DNA of 64,000 nucleotides, from the NCBI GenBank assembly GCA_965247585.1, contig CBDFHC010000005.1, positions 558,001 through 622,000 on the forward strand, given 5' to 3'. The position numbers and the translations under genes are program-made. Source of the DNA: CBDFHC01 sp965247585 (GTDB taxonomy: Bacteria; Chloroflexota; Dehalococcoidia; Lucifugimonadales; GCA-2712585). The notes under the pieces were generated by a model. The model did not search any database and was not told the DNA's origin. It saw only the letters and a list, made by a program, of their open reading frames with translations. Of this stretch, positions 27,826 through 36,726 are shown one piece after another (the stretch's first letter is position 1; every line of letters begins with the position of its first letter).

Positions 27826-28710
27826 TTACGCCTTTACCTCCGCCGCCATCCACTCCTCCACCGGCGCGGTGGACACCAGGTGCCGTTGCAAGTTCATCTC
27901 CTTGGCGGTGAACCCCAGCGCCAGCCCCACCAGTTGAGGAAGGTGCAGCACCGGCATATTTATCTCCTGCCCTTTGTGCGCCGCCGCGTCGGCCTGCTTG
28001 CCGTCCAGCTCCAGGTGGCACAGCGGGCACGGCGTCACCATGGCCATGGCGCCCTTGGCCTTGGCGTCCAGGATGTGGTCGCCACACATCGCCAGCGAGT
28101 TCTCCTCGTTGGACGTAAGGATAGGGAAGCCGCAGCACTTGCCCCGGCCCGAGCTTCGCACCGCCTTGCCGCCCAGCGCCTCGATAACGTCCTCCAGCGC
28201 CGTCTTTCGCGTCTTCTCAAACTCCTTGGGCACCATCAACTCCGGCGGCCGCTTCAGGTAGCAGCCGTAGAAGTGGGCAATGGGCATCCCGTTCAGCGGG
28301 CGCACCACCATCTCCTTCAGCTTGTCCAAGCCGTGGTCCTCCACTATGGCCCACAGCATGTGGCGGATGTCCGTGGTGCCCTTGTACTCCAGCCCCTCTT
28401 CCCCCAGGTATTTCCGGTTGATGGACTCCCGGTATTCGTCATCTTTCATGCGGTGGTTGGCCTGGGTCATTACCCCCTGGCAGGTGCTGCAGATCGTCAT
28501 GATGGGCAGCCCCATCACCTCCGCCTTGGCGAAGGTGCGAGCGTTAATCGGGTCAGACACCTCGCGGCTCAACACCCCGGCGCCGGTGCAGCCCACGTCC
28601 TCCATCTCAATCAGCTCAAAGCCCAGCTTGTCGGCTACGGCCCGGGTGGCCGGGTACAGCTCCGGGGCGCCTCCCTGCGAGACGCACCCTGGAAAGAAAG
28701 CGTACTTCAT
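27826..28710 (-). CDS. sdhE-like: HdrB-like CCG-domain subunit of non-classical succinate dehydrogenase
   Basis: About 294 residues with two cysteine-rich CCG domains: FFPGCVSQGG with EDVGCTGAGVLS and CSTCQGVM; then FYGCYLKRPPE, GKCCGFPIL, and CPLCHLELD. Such subunits replace the membrane-anchor SdhC/D in class E-type succinate:quinone reductases of archaea and some bacteria, and are related to heterodisulfide reductase subunit B. ATG 28710 overlaps the sdhB stop (ATGA), which fixes the start and couples translation. There is no transmembrane helix; attachment may be through amphipathic helices. A free-standing HdrB in a different complex is less likely given the operon. Confidence 0.85.
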   Translation of the reverse strand: MKYAFFPGCVSQGGAPELYPATRAVADKLGFELIEMEDVGCTGAGVLSREVSDPINARTFAKAEVMGLPIMTICSTCQGVMTQANHRMKDDEYRESINRKYLGEEGLEYKGTTDIRHMLWAIVEDHGLDKLKEMVVRPLNGMPIAHFYGCYLKRPPELMVPKEFEKTRKTALEDVIEALGGKAVRSSGRGKCCGFPILTSNEENSLAMCGDHILDAKAKGAMAMVTPCPLCHLELDGKQADAAAHKGQEINMPVLHLPQLVGLALGFTAKEMNLQRHLVSTAPVEEWMAAEVKA

Positions 28711-29675
28711 TTGCCGTTGTCCTCCCACTTGTCGAATATCCGCTTGATCCTGTCCGCCCCGGGCCGCTTCTTGTGAAACATGTACGGCATTGGGCGCTTC
28801 CCCTTCATTCCCGCCTTGATGGCGAAGGGCAGCAGCTTCAGCAAGCCCTTCACGTTAGTATAGCCTTCGGTCTCAATGGCCAGCCTCCCCTCGTCCAACC
28901 ACCCATGGGCCTTCACCGAGGCGGCGAAGCTCTTGTAGTGGTTGACCACGCTGGGTGGCCCGGCCTCGTTCTTGATCGCCTCGTCGTGCATGGCGAAGAT
29001 CCGGTCCGTGGGCTCTATGTATTTCGGGCAGTGCTCGCTGGCCTCGAAGCAGTGGGTGCAGTCCCACATGCCGCGCTTCATGCTCAGCTTCTCCAGCCGG
29101 TCTTTGGTTCGAGTGTCCCGTGTATCGAAAATCACGCGGTAGGCCTTGGTCAGCGCCGCCGGGCCCAGGAACGTCTTATCCACGTCGATAACCGTGCAGC
29201 CCGTGTCGCACAGCCCGCACTGGGTGCAGCTCATCGCCTCTCGAAGGTTCTGCGCCACCTTGTTCGACATCAGGTGTTCCGACCCGTTGGGCGCCTCCCC
29301 CGCTTCTACCCAGGGCTCCACCGCCTTGAACTTCGCCCAGTGGAAGGTGTCCGCATCGTACATCAGGTCCTTGACTATATTCACCTGCTTCAGCGGGGCG
29401 AGCTCTATGGGACCGTCCTTGGCCCCCTTCAAACCCTTGCTCATCAGCGTGCGGCAGGTGATAGCCCCCTTGCCGTTCACGTTCATCGTGCAGTCGCCGC
29501 AGAAGCCGGTCCGACAGCCTGCGCGAAAGGCCAGCGTGCCGTCCTGCTCCTCCCGCACCTGGATCAACGCGTCCAGCAGCGAGGCGTTCTTGTCCACGTC
29601 CACGGTGTAGTCCTGGGACGACCCTTTGCCGTTAGTCTCAGGGTCGTACCGCTTGACTCTCAGGGTGACCTCCAT
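28707..29675 (-). CDS. sdhB: Succinate dehydrogenase/fumarate reductase iron-sulfur subunit
   Basis: 322 residues from ATG 29675, which has GGGAG 5 bp upstream; the frame is open further upstream but that sequence is shadow of sdhA. The [2Fe-2S] ferredoxin domain has CRTGFCGDCTMNVNG and ITC. The C-terminal domain has CTQCGLCDTGC and CTHCFEASEHCPKYIEP for the other clusters. An extra ~100-residue C-terminal tail follows (KAHGWLDEGRL... KKRPGADRIKRIF), as seen in SdhB proteins that pair with HdrB-like subunits. It lies 2 bp after sdhA. Confidence 0.92.
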   Translation of the reverse strand: MEVTLRVKRYDPETNGKGSSQDYTVDVDKNASLLDALIQVREEQDGTLAFRAGCRTGFCGDCTMNVNGKGAITCRTLMSKGLKGAKDGPIELAPLKQVNIVKDLMYDADTFHWAKFKAVEPWVEAGEAPNGSEHLMSNKVAQNLREAMSCTQCGLCDTGCTVIDVDKTFLGPAALTKAYRVIFDTRDTRTKDRLEKLSMKRGMWDCTHCFEASEHCPKYIEPTDRIFAMHDEAIKNEAGPPSVVNHYKSFAASVKAHGWLDEGRLAIETEGYTNVKGLLKLLPFAIKAGMKGKRPMPYMFHKKRPGADRIKRIFDKWEDNGK

Positions 29676-29677
29676 GA

Positions 29678-31348
29678 TTAGCTCCCTTCTCCTGGCTTCC
29701 ACTGCGTCACGACGACGGGCTTGTAGTCTAGCCTGGGTCCCTCCGGCGATGCGGTAGCCACGGTGTGCTTGAGCCATTCGGCGTCGTTTCGCTTCGGAAA
29801 ATCGGTGCGGTAGTGGGCGCCGCGGCTCTCTTGCCGCCCCAACGCCGACGCCACCGTTACCTCCGCCGCGTCCAGCATGAACCCCAGCTCCGCGGCCGCG
29901 GCCAGCTCCATGTTGTAGGCGGCCCCGTTGCCCGCCGCCCCCAGGTTGGCCCAGCGCCCCTTCAGGTCCGCAATCACCACCGCGGCGTCTGTAAGCCCCT
30001 GCTCGTCTCTGAATATACCCACGTTCTGGTTCATCGTCTCGCCCAGCCACCTTCGCAGCATGCCCGCCGAGTCCTGGCCCCGCTCTTTACCCATCGTCTG
30101 GTTCAGCCGTTGCGTCTCGTCCGCCACCAGGGAGTCGGACGCCGCGGCGCCCGTCGCGTTGGTGGCGTGCCGCGAAGCGGCCACTCCGGCGCGCCGACCG
30201 AAAACGATGCACTCCAGCAGCGAGTTACCCCCCAGCCGGTTCGCCCCGTGCGTCCCGGCGCAGGCGCACTCGCCCGCCGCGTACAGCCCGGGAATCGTCG
30301 ATGTCCCGTTCGCGTCCGCCTGAATGCCCCCCATGGGGCGGTGCATCGCCGGGCGCACCGGCACCAACGACTCCGAGGGATCCAGCCCCTCCAAGTCGTC
30401 CAGAAGCCAACCCGTCTCCCGCAGCCGGTCAGATATCACGGACTTGTCCAAGTGCCTCATATCCAGGAACACGTGCCCGTCCTCGCCGCGGCCCTCGCGC
30501 ACTTCCTGCTCCACCGCCCGGGCGCAAGCGTCCCGTGTCGCCAGTTCCATGGCGTCCGGCGCCACGCCGGACATGAACCGCTCGCCCTCTTTATTCACCA
30601 GGTGGGCGCCCAGTCCCCGCGCCGCCTCGGTGATAAGCAGCCCGCGGCCCGGCAACGTGGTGGGATGGAACTGCACCATCTCCATGTCCATCAGCGACGC
30701 CCCGGCCCGGTAGGCCAGCGCCACGCCGTCCGCCGTCCCCGTCAGCGAGCAGGTGCTGGGGGTGTACATTCGCCCCAGGTTCCCAGTGGCCAGCACCACC
30801 GCCTTGGCATGGAACGCGTGCAACTCCCCGCTCTTGGACTCCCGCGCCATCACCCCCTTGCACCGGCCGTTATCCATCAGCAACGATGAGACGAACCACT
30901 CGTCATAGGTGGGGATTTGCACCCTGACGATCTGCTCGTACAACACTTGTAGGATCACATGCCCGGCCGAATCGCCCACGAAGCAGGTGCGCGGCTGCGA
31001 GGCCCCCGCGAAGGGCATCACCTCTATCCGCCCGGCGCCGTCGCGGTTGAAAATCACCCCCATGTGTTCCAGCGCAATGACGTCATCCTGGGCGTCCTTG
31101 CACAGCGCCTCCACGGCGTCCTGGTCGTTCAGATACGCCCCGGCCCTGATGGTGTCCAGCGCGTGGGCGCCCCAGGAATCGTCCGGCTTAATAGCGGCGT
31201 TGATGCCGCTATGGGCACCGCACGAGTGGCTGCGCATGGGGTGCGTCTTGGACACGACCGCCACGTCCGCCCCGGCGGCCTTGGCGCTGAGAGCGGCCCG
31301 CAGCCCCGCGAAGCCGCCGCCCACAATGATTACGTCATGCTGTGGCAA
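29678..31348 (-). CDS. sdhA: Succinate dehydrogenase/fumarate reductase flavoprotein subunit
   Basis: About 556 residues if started at TTG 31348 (PQHDVIIVGGG, with GAAGG just upstream); the frame extends to 31417 but the extension is not conserved-looking. FAD-binding GGGFAGLRAALSAKAAG, the covalent-FAD His segment RSHSCGAHSGINAA, and active-site regions QFHPTTLPGRGLLITEAARGLGAHLVN and HRPMGGIQ are all present. It interconverts succinate and fumarate. It is first in the sdhA-sdhB-HdrB-like operon; no SdhC or SdhD gene follows. A strong promoter lies at 31401-31430. Confidence 0.94.
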   Translation of the reverse strand: MPQHDVIIVGGGFAGLRAALSAKAAGADVAVVSKTHPMRSHSCGAHSGINAAIKPDDSWGAHALDTIRAGAYLNDQDAVEALCKDAQDDVIALEHMGVIFNRDGAGRIEVMPFAGASQPRTCFVGDSAGHVILQVLYEQIVRVQIPTYDEWFVSSLLMDNGRCKGVMARESKSGELHAFHAKAVVLATGNLGRMYTPSTCSLTGTADGVALAYRAGASLMDMEMVQFHPTTLPGRGLLITEAARGLGAHLVNKEGERFMSGVAPDAMELATRDACARAVEQEVREGRGEDGHVFLDMRHLDKSVISDRLRETGWLLDDLEGLDPSESLVPVRPAMHRPMGGIQADANGTSTIPGLYAAGECACAGTHGANRLGGNSLLECIVFGRRAGVAASRHATNATGAAASDSLVADETQRLNQTMGKERGQDSAGMLRRWLGETMNQNVGIFRDEQGLTDAAVVIADLKGRWANLGAAGNGAAYNMELAAAAELGFMLDAAEVTVASALGRQESRGAHYRTDFPKRNDAEWLKHTVATASPEGPRLDYKPVVVTQWKPGEGS

Positions 31349-31400
31349 AGAACCTTCGTCTCCAATAAATGGATAGTACCTGAATGGACAGTTTCGCCCA

Positions 31401-31430
31401 ATTGTAAACGTGCCCAAAATTTGGTGTCAA
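31401..31430 (-). promoter_or_regulatory. Sigma-70-type promoter of the sdh operon
   Basis: On the minus strand, TTGACA (31430-31425), an 18-bp spacer and TACAAT (31406-31401). The -35 box is perfect and the -10 box matches 5/6. The start site would fall near 31394, about 45 bp before the TTG start of sdhA, consistent with the shorter sdhA start. Confidence 0.65.
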
Positions 31431-31559
31431 CAAACGGGTGGGCGGGTGAGGGGGAGATGGCGGGTGAAGGGGCGCATAGCCTGGGCTATTGCCGACTGGC
31501 AGGATCCCTAACAATATCTTGTTCACCAATCGTCCACTGCCTGCGCCGCTGGGACTCAT

Positions 31560-32285
31560 GTGCTAACCTTGACGTTGGAGGTCGAGCAAGCCATGTCTAC
31601 CAATGGACATTCGCTCAACGGCTGGCGCACAGACCCAATATATACCTTTGCTGAGGCCGGACACCTGGCGAATGTGTCTCCTAGCACCGTCCGAAATTGG
31701 CTATTTGGGTATAGCACGAAAGAACGAGATGCTCCTCCTCTGTTCCTACCTAAACCAGACCAAGGGCCTATGGTCTCGTTCTTACAGCTCATTGAAATCA
31801 TGGTGGTTGGGCGTCTGAGAAAACAGGAACACGCGCCGTACCGGGTTGTATATCAGGCTTATCAGAGTGCAAAGCAAGAATATCCCTACGACTACCCGTT
31901 TGCTCACATCGAACTCGAGGCGATTGGTGGTCACATCGTCCATCAGATTCGCGGGGCCGTGCGACGAAGGAGCGTACAAGCACTAGATGATATGGGCCAG
32001 TGGACACTTCCAGGTCTATTCCGTGAAATCCGCGTAGATGAGTTGGACTACGACCACGACTTTGCTTCGCGATGGCACCCTTTAGGCAAGAGTGTGCCTA
32101 TCGTCGTCGACCCTCTGTTTAGCTCGGGTGATCCGACCATCGAGGGGCGCGGTGTTACTGTTGGAAGAATCCACAAGCGTTTCAAAGAAGGGGGTCTGTC
32201 CATAGATTTCATCGCCAGAGACTATGAAGTTGACCGCGACGTAGTTGAGCAGGCAGTCCGTTTTGCGGAGCATGTTGCCGTTTGA
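31560..32285 (+). CDS. DUF433-domain antitoxin-like protein with N-terminal DNA-binding helix-turn-helix
   Basis: 241 residues, possibly starting at ATG 31593 instead. The N-terminal third (YTFAEAGHLANVSPSTVRNWLFGY) is a MerR/excisionase-like helix-turn-helix. The C-terminal ~60 residues (DPLFSSGDPTIEGRGVTVGRIHKRFKEGGLSIDFIARDYEVDRDVVEQAVRF) are a DUF433 domain, a common antitoxin partner of PIN-like toxins. It reads straight into the adjacent PIN-like gene by a TTGA overlap at 32282-32285. GC is lower than in flanking core genes. Confidence 0.8.
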   Translation: MLTLTLEVEQAMSTNGHSLNGWRTDPIYTFAEAGHLANVSPSTVRNWLFGYSTKERDAPPLFLPKPDQGPMVSFLQLIEIMVVGRLRKQEHAPYRVVYQAYQSAKQEYPYDYPFAHIELEAIGGHIVHQIRGAVRRRSVQALDDMGQWTLPGLFREIRVDELDYDHDFASRWHPLGKSVPIVVDPLFSSGDPTIEGRGVTVGRIHKRFKEGGLSIDFIARDYEVDRDVVEQAVRFAEHVAV

Positions 32286-32674
32286 TCCTTTTGTGCGATG
32301 AAGACGTTGGTACTGGAGTACCTTGAGCATTAGCTTTGGTTGGTTATCCTGCCCATGCTATGTATGACCGCGGTCTGCCTGGACCCCCAGATGTTGACTG
32401 GCTCACCATAGCCGGACGAGACGGCCTCTTTGTTTTTAGCCGCAACAAGAAGATGCTGAGGGTGGCCACAGAGCGGCAGACCATCATCAGCGAGAAGGTC
32501 GGCATAGTTTTTCTTACTAGCGGAGAGGAAAGCCCCGCCAGAATGTTGAGGCTGCTTCTCAACCGCTGGGACAAACTCGAATTTCTAGATAATAACGAAC
32601 CCAGGCCATTTGCCAGGTTCGTCTCCCCAAATGGTCAACTGTCTGACATGTACATGAGGATTCAGGGGATCTAA
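32282..32674 (+). pseudogene. PIN-like (VapC45/Mut7-C-like) toxin interrupted by an in-frame TGA
   Basis: Starting at TTG 32282, which overlaps the antitoxin stop, the frame reads MILLCDEDVGTGVP, then TGA (32324-32326), then ALALVGYPAHAMYDRGLPG. This is the expected N-terminus of a DUF5615/PIN-like toxin, with the conserved acidic LLCDED and the 'ALaaLGH.a..v.D.GLPg..D.eWL' core, broken by one nonsense codon (probably CGA or AGA to TGA). Downstream, GRDGLFVFSRNKKMLRVATERQ continues the PIN-like fold. A restart at TTG 32336 would lack the first catalytic acids, so the toxin is probably dead. Confidence 0.75.
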
Positions 32675-32749
32675 TCATCTAGCGAGGTATAGATAATCCC
32701 CCTTTCCGTTGCCCCTCCATCTCCCCGGTGCTATCATCACCGTGCGGGA

Positions 32750-33262
32750 GTGCTCATGAGCAGACGACGAGTGGAGATCACCATCCAGAAGGATTTCCGG
32801 CCCCATTTGTCCCGCACCCGGCTCCGCAAGGCCGCCCTCAGCGCCCTCGACGCCGCCATTCCCCGTCAACCCTGCCAGCTTAGCTTGGCTATTTGCGACG
32901 ACGACACCATCCGGCAGCTCAACCGGGACTACCGAGGGGTGGATGAGGTGACGGACGTCCTCGCTTTCTCCAGCCACTACCCCGGACCTTGGCAAGGCGA
33001 CGACGCGCCCCCGACTGACAAGACATCCGGCCAAGACGCCTTCGTAATGCCCCCGGAGGAGGAGGCGTTCATCGGCGAGGCGGTGGTGTGCTACCCGCAG
33101 ATGTGCCGCCAGGCCGCAGAATCGTCTACGCCCCCGGAAAATGAGTTGGTCCTGCTGGTGGTGCATGGGGTGCTGCACCTGTTAGGCTACGACCACCAGG
33201 AGCCCGAAGAGCAGGCCGACATGGAGGCCAGGCAACAGCAAGCCCTGTCCCGGATTCTTTAA
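32750..33262 (+). CDS. ybeY: rRNA maturation endoribonuclease YbeY
   Basis: A zinc-dependent endoribonuclease acting in 16S rRNA 3'-end maturation and ribosome quality control. The diagnostic metal motif HGVLHLLGYDHQEPEE lies at about residues 141-156, preceded by YRGVDEVTDVLAFS. It is about 170 residues with an insert between strand and metal site (PGPWQGDDAPPTDKTSG) that lengthens it slightly. The start is GTG 32750 or ATG 32756. It is directly followed, 17 bp on, by dnaX. Confidence 0.93.
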   Translation: MLMSRRRVEITIQKDFRPHLSRTRLRKAALSALDAAIPRQPCQLSLAICDDDTIRQLNRDYRGVDEVTDVLAFSSHYPGPWQGDDAPPTDKTSGQDAFVMPPEEEAFIGEAVVCYPQMCRQAAESSTPPENELVLLVVHGVLHLLGYDHQEPEEQADMEARQQQALSRIL

Positions 33263-33279
33263 GCAGTCACAGCCGCAAC

Positions 33280-34983
33280 GTGACCACGGAAACCAGATTG
33301 ACCAGCCAGGTACTTTACCGTAAGTGGAGGCCCCGCAGCTTCGCCGAGCTGGCGGGCCAGGAGCACGTCACCACCGTGCTGCGCCAGGCCGTCCGCCAGG
33401 GCCGCATCTCCCACGCCTACCTCTTCTGCGGTCCCCGGGGCACCGGGAAGACCACTTCCGCCCGGGTGCTGGCGCGCACTCTCAACTGCCTCTCGCCCCA
33501 GGACGCCGAGCCTGACAACCAGTGCGCCCTGTGCCGGAACGCGGACCTGGGCCGCGCCTTGGACATCATCGAAATGGACGCCGCCAGCAACCGGGGGATA
33601 GACGAGATTCGCAACCTGCGAGAGAGGGTGCACTTCGCCCCGATGGAGGGCAAGTACAAAGTCTACATCGTGGACGAGGCGCACATGCTCACAGAGGCCG
33701 CGTCCAACGCCTTCCTTAAGACCCTGGAGGAGCCGCCGCCCCACGTGATCTTCGTCCTCTGCACCACGGAGCCCCACAAGATACTGCCTACCATCATCTC
33801 CCGATGCCAGCGGTTCGACTTCCGACGCCTCACCACCGAGATAATGGTCACCCGGCTCCGGTTCCTGTGCGAACAGGAGGGCATTGAGGCGGACCCCAAG
33901 GCGCTGGAGGCCCTGGCCCGCTCCGCCTCGGGCAGCCTCCGCGACGCCGAGAACCTGCTGGAGCAGATGGTGGTCTCCTACGGCGGCAAGGTGTCGCTCC
34001 CCGACGTTCAGGAGGCGCTGGGCCTCACTCACAGCCAGGCGGCCCGGGAGCTGGTTAACTATATGGTTATGGGCAACACTTCGGCGGCGCTGGGGATCAT
34101 TGGCCGCGCCTCCAAGGACGGGGCAGACCTCCGCCAGGTGCACCGCCAAGCCGTGGAGTTGCTACGGGCGCTGATGATGTTGCAGGCCGGCGCCGGCGAC
34201 ACGGTGGACCTGGACGGCGAAACCCTGAAAGAGCTGGAGGCACTGTCCGCCAAGGCCGCCACCGGCAAGGTGGTGGCCTGCCTCAAGGCGCTGGCTGAGG
34301 TGCAGCTCCGCTACGACGCCGTGGCCTCATTGCCGCTGGAGCTGGCCGTAGTTGAGGCGGCCTCCAGAGCGGCGGTGGAAGCGGCGCCACCGGCTCCGGC
34401 GCCTGCCGCGCCACGCCGCAGCCCGGCGCCCCCGCCCACCAGGGCGGCGCCCCCACCGGCCAGGGCTTCGGCTTCGCCCCAGCCACGCACCCCTCCCGCC
34501 TACGAAGCCCCGGCGCGTTCCGCGCCGGCCTCCCCCGTGGAGCGCGGCAGCGAACGGCCCTCCGGCCCCCCGGCCGCCGCCCCGGCGCCGCAAACCTACA
34601 CCGTTGCCTCAGGAGACCAGGTGCCGGTGGAGGCCTGGAACCAGGTGGTCCAGACCTTGCGCCGGCAGAAGGGAAAGCGCTTCTTCCTTGGCGCCCTTCT
34701 CAAGGACTGCAGAGCGCCCTATGTTGAGGACGACGCCATGGTGCTGCCCTTCAGCTACCGCTCCAACATGGAGCGAATGGAGGAAGAGCTCCAAGAGATT
34801 ACAAGCCGCCAGGCCATTGAGAAGGCGCTGGAGCAGTTCCTGGGCGTCTCATATAAGCTTAAGCTGACCCTGCGCGAGGGCGGCGCCGGTGGAAGCATGT
34901 CCGCGTCCGCCACCAGCCCTCTGGTGCGGACGGCCAGGGCCATGGGAGGGCGAGTCATAGAGGAGAAGAGGTTGGATGAATAA
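33280..34983 (+). CDS. dnaX: DNA polymerase III gamma/tau subunit
   Basis: The clamp-loader ATPase (567 aa). It has the RKWRPRSFAELAGQEHV start, Walker A GPRGTGKTTSARVLA, zinc-binding cysteines around NCLSPQDAEPDNQCALC, Walker B VYIVDEAHMLT and SRCQRFDF. A long Pro/Ala-rich linker (about residues 365-445) precedes the tau C-terminal domain (VEAWNQVVQTLRRQKGKRFFLGALL). The start is GTG 33280. No slippery A-run for a gamma form was noticed. It overlaps ybaB by 8 bp. Confidence 0.96.
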   Translation: MTTETRLTSQVLYRKWRPRSFAELAGQEHVTTVLRQAVRQGRISHAYLFCGPRGTGKTTSARVLARTLNCLSPQDAEPDNQCALCRNADLGRALDIIEMDAASNRGIDEIRNLRERVHFAPMEGKYKVYIVDEAHMLTEAASNAFLKTLEEPPPHVIFVLCTTEPHKILPTIISRCQRFDFRRLTTEIMVTRLRFLCEQEGIEADPKALEALARSASGSLRDAENLLEQMVVSYGGKVSLPDVQEALGLTHSQAARELVNYMVMGNTSAALGIIGRASKDGADLRQVHRQAVELLRALMMLQAGAGDTVDLDGETLKELEALSAKAATGKVVACLKALAEVQLRYDAVASLPLELAVVEAASRAAVEAAPPAPAPAAPRRSPAPPPTRAAPPPARASASPQPRTPPAYEAPARSAPASPVERGSERPSGPPAAAPAPQTYTVASGDQVPVEAWNQVVQTLRRQKGKRFFLGALLKDCRAPYVEDDAMVLPFSYRSNMERMEEELQEITSRQAIEKALEQFLGVSYKLKLTLREGGAGGSMSASATSPLVRTARAMGGRVIEEKRLDE

Positions 34984-35275
34984 AAACATGTTAAAGCAGG
35001 CCCAACAGCTACAGGCCCGTCTGGCCAAAGCCCAGGCGGAGCTGGAAGAGGCCACTGTGGAGGGCAGCGCGGGCGGCGGAGCGGTGAGGGTGGTTATGAC
35101 GGGAAAGCAGGTGCTGGAGTCCGTTGAGATCGCGCCGGAAGCGGCCGAAGACGTGGAGATGCTCCAAGACCTGGTGGTGGCCGCGGTGAACGACGCCGGA
35201 GAAAAGGTGCAACAGCTCGCATCGTCGAAGATGGGCGCCTTGACCGGAGGGATGAACATTCCCGGCCTTTCCTAG
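34976..35275 (+). CDS. ybaB: YbaB/EbfC-family nucleoid-associated protein
   Basis: 99 residues: the helical N-terminus MNKNMLKQAQQLQARLAKAQAELEEATVEGSAGGGAVRVVMTG and the second helix EDVEMLQDLVVAAVNDAGEKVQQLA are diagnostic. It binds DNA as a dimer. It is classically found between dnaX and recR; here the dnaX overlap is kept but no recR follows. Confidence 0.95.
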   Translation: MNKNMLKQAQQLQARLAKAQAELEEATVEGSAGGGAVRVVMTGKQVLESVEIAPEAAEDVEMLQDLVVAAVNDAGEKVQQLASSKMGALTGGMNIPGLS

Positions 35276-35434
35276 CCGCCGAGGCGGTTTCCACCTCGTA
35301 GGCGGGAGGCCGTTGCACATGATTAAGCGCCGCTGCTATCATTCGTCGGCTATCCGGTCAGCGGGGGTCAGCCCCCAGGTATCCCTAACCCGGCTCCCCG
35401 CCAGAAACGCTAGACATCATAAAGGGAGGAAGAC

Positions 35435-35746
35435 ATGCGATTTCTACTCAAGGTATCCATGCCCATGGACAAGGGAAACGAGGTCATCAAGTCCGGCAAG
35501 CTCGGTGAAATCATCGGTTCAATTCTAGAGGAGCAGAAGCCCGAGGCCGCCTACTTCCCCGAATCCGACGGACTCCGGACGGGCTATATTGTGGTCAACA
35601 TAGACGACCCTTCCCAAATCCCGGCCTTTGCCGAGCCGTGGTTCCTGGGTCTCGGCGCCCGGGTGGAGTTCCACCCGGCCATGGTGCCCGACGACCTGAT
35701 GAAGGCCGGTCCCGCCATTGAGAACGTGGTGAAAAAGTACGGCTAG
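35435..35746 (+). CDS. Small conserved-looking protein of unknown function
   Basis: 103 residues with a strong ribosome-binding site (GGGAGG, 8 bp before ATG 35435). The alternating strand/helix layout (MRFLLKVSMPMDKGNEVIKSGKLGEIIGSILEEQKPEAAYF... GYIVVNIDDPSQIPAFAEPWFLGLGARVEFHPAM) suggests a ferredoxin-like alpha/beta sandwich, in the manner of small DUF3303 or ABM-like proteins. It stands alone and ends 20 bp before a very strong terminator. The function is not known to me. Confidence 0.75.
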   Translation: MRFLLKVSMPMDKGNEVIKSGKLGEIIGSILEEQKPEAAYFPESDGLRTGYIVVNIDDPSQIPAFAEPWFLGLGARVEFHPAMVPDDLMKAGPAIENVVKKYG

Positions 35747-35766
35747 CCGCCACCTGGTCCAGTCTA

Positions 35767-35806
35767 TAATGGAAAGGCCCCGCCTCTCGGCGGGGCCTTT
35801 CCATTA
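35767..35806. terminator. Strong bidirectional intrinsic terminator
   Basis: A perfect 18-bp inverted repeat (35767-35784 with 35789-35806) around a TCTC loop; GGCCCCGCC/GGCGGGGCC lies at the apex and A-rich/T-rich ends give a U tract on both strands. It separates the convergent small unknown gene (plus) and the membrane-protein gene (minus), whose TAA stop is inside the stem. Confidence 0.9.
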
Positions 35807-36592
35807 AGCCGGCCCCCCGTTATCGGGGGTACGCCGCATTGACCGGATCGTCTCCCAGAGGAATATTATCCAAATGGGCAGACTGGTGATCGCCAGCGCC
35901 AGTTTACCCCCGGGCTGATAGCCCCGGTCGAATTGGTCCAGAGGGTCCAGCAGCACGTACCTGAACGTCTCAAACACCGCCTGGGGCAGGCTTACTATAG
36001 TGATGATCCCGAAGGCGATGGTCACCAGCGTAAGAAAGACGCGGCTTAGCAGGCTCTCCCGCTCCTCGGGATTTTCCAGCCAGCGGCGCCCGGCGAAGTG
36101 AGATCCCCAGATAGCCAGGCCTATAAACAGGAAGCTAACCCCTTCAATGAGCCCTTCGTCCAGGGCGCGGTCCAGCCCCAGCCGGCGCCGCTCCACCTCC
36201 CTTGCAGTCCGCTCCTCCTCCCTTTCGGTCAAGACCTCGCTCAGCTCCTCCCGCTCCGCCTCGGTGAGCCGGTCCCGGTCCTTCAACTCCACCGCCTGCG
36301 GCGCTCGTGTTATAGAATCCCCAGGGAGTGGAATGTACACCGGGTCGTAGCTGAACTCCTTGCTGACCGCGACGGCAAACCCCGCCTGTAACAGGTTAGA
36401 CGCCCCCTGGGTGAACACCAGCATTCCCGCCAGGATCACCACCAGCAGGTAAATTCGCAACAGGAACCTGAGGTTCAGGTTCAGCGGCTGGCGCGACCGC
36501 ATGCGCACGAAGAAGACCACCGCCACGCCCGCCACCACCGACAGGCCCACAAAGGCGGCGAAGACAATTAGGACTACCCAGATTACTTCCAT
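35804..36592 (-). CDS. Multi-pass membrane protein with a charged coiled-coil loop
   Basis: 262 residues. Five hydrophobic helices are visible at about residues 4-29, 44-64, 150-165, 186-208 and 237-255. Between helices 2 and 3 lies a long hydrophilic segment with a highly charged helical run (LKDRDRLTEAEREELSEVLTEREEERTAREVERRR) likely to form a coiled coil. It resembles DUF5671-like Chloroflexota membrane proteins in its helix arrangement, but I cannot assign a function. It is transcribed alone, with about 130 bp of unremarkable sequence before the transketolase genes. Confidence 0.72.
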   Translation of the reverse strand: MEVIWVVLIVFAAFVGLSVVAGVAVVFFVRMRSRQPLNLNLRFLLRIYLLVVILAGMLVFTQGASNLLQAGFAVAVSKEFSYDPVYIPLPGDSITRAPQAVELKDRDRLTEAEREELSEVLTEREEERTAREVERRRLGLDRALDEGLIEGVSFLFIGLAIWGSHFAGRRWLENPEERESLLSRVFLTLVTIAFGIITIVSLPQAVFETFRYVLLDPLDQFDRGYQPGGKLALAITSLPIWIIFLWETIRSMRRTPDNGGPA

Positions 36593-36726
36593 GTGGGTTG
36601 GCGGCCTCCGTTCATAGGATTGGTAAAGCGCCCCTGGTTATATTGACGGAAGGCAGGCCCAAAAGGTTCCCCGCACGACGCTGGGGCACCAAATCCGTTG
36701 CGGGCCGGCGCTCTGGGCCATACCGC

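Noticed and set aside
29676..30050. N-terminal extension of sdhB (frame open to 30050)
   Set aside because: The extension overlaps sdhA coding sequence and is low-complexity; ATG 29675 has a proper ribosome-binding site and matches the usual SdhB start.
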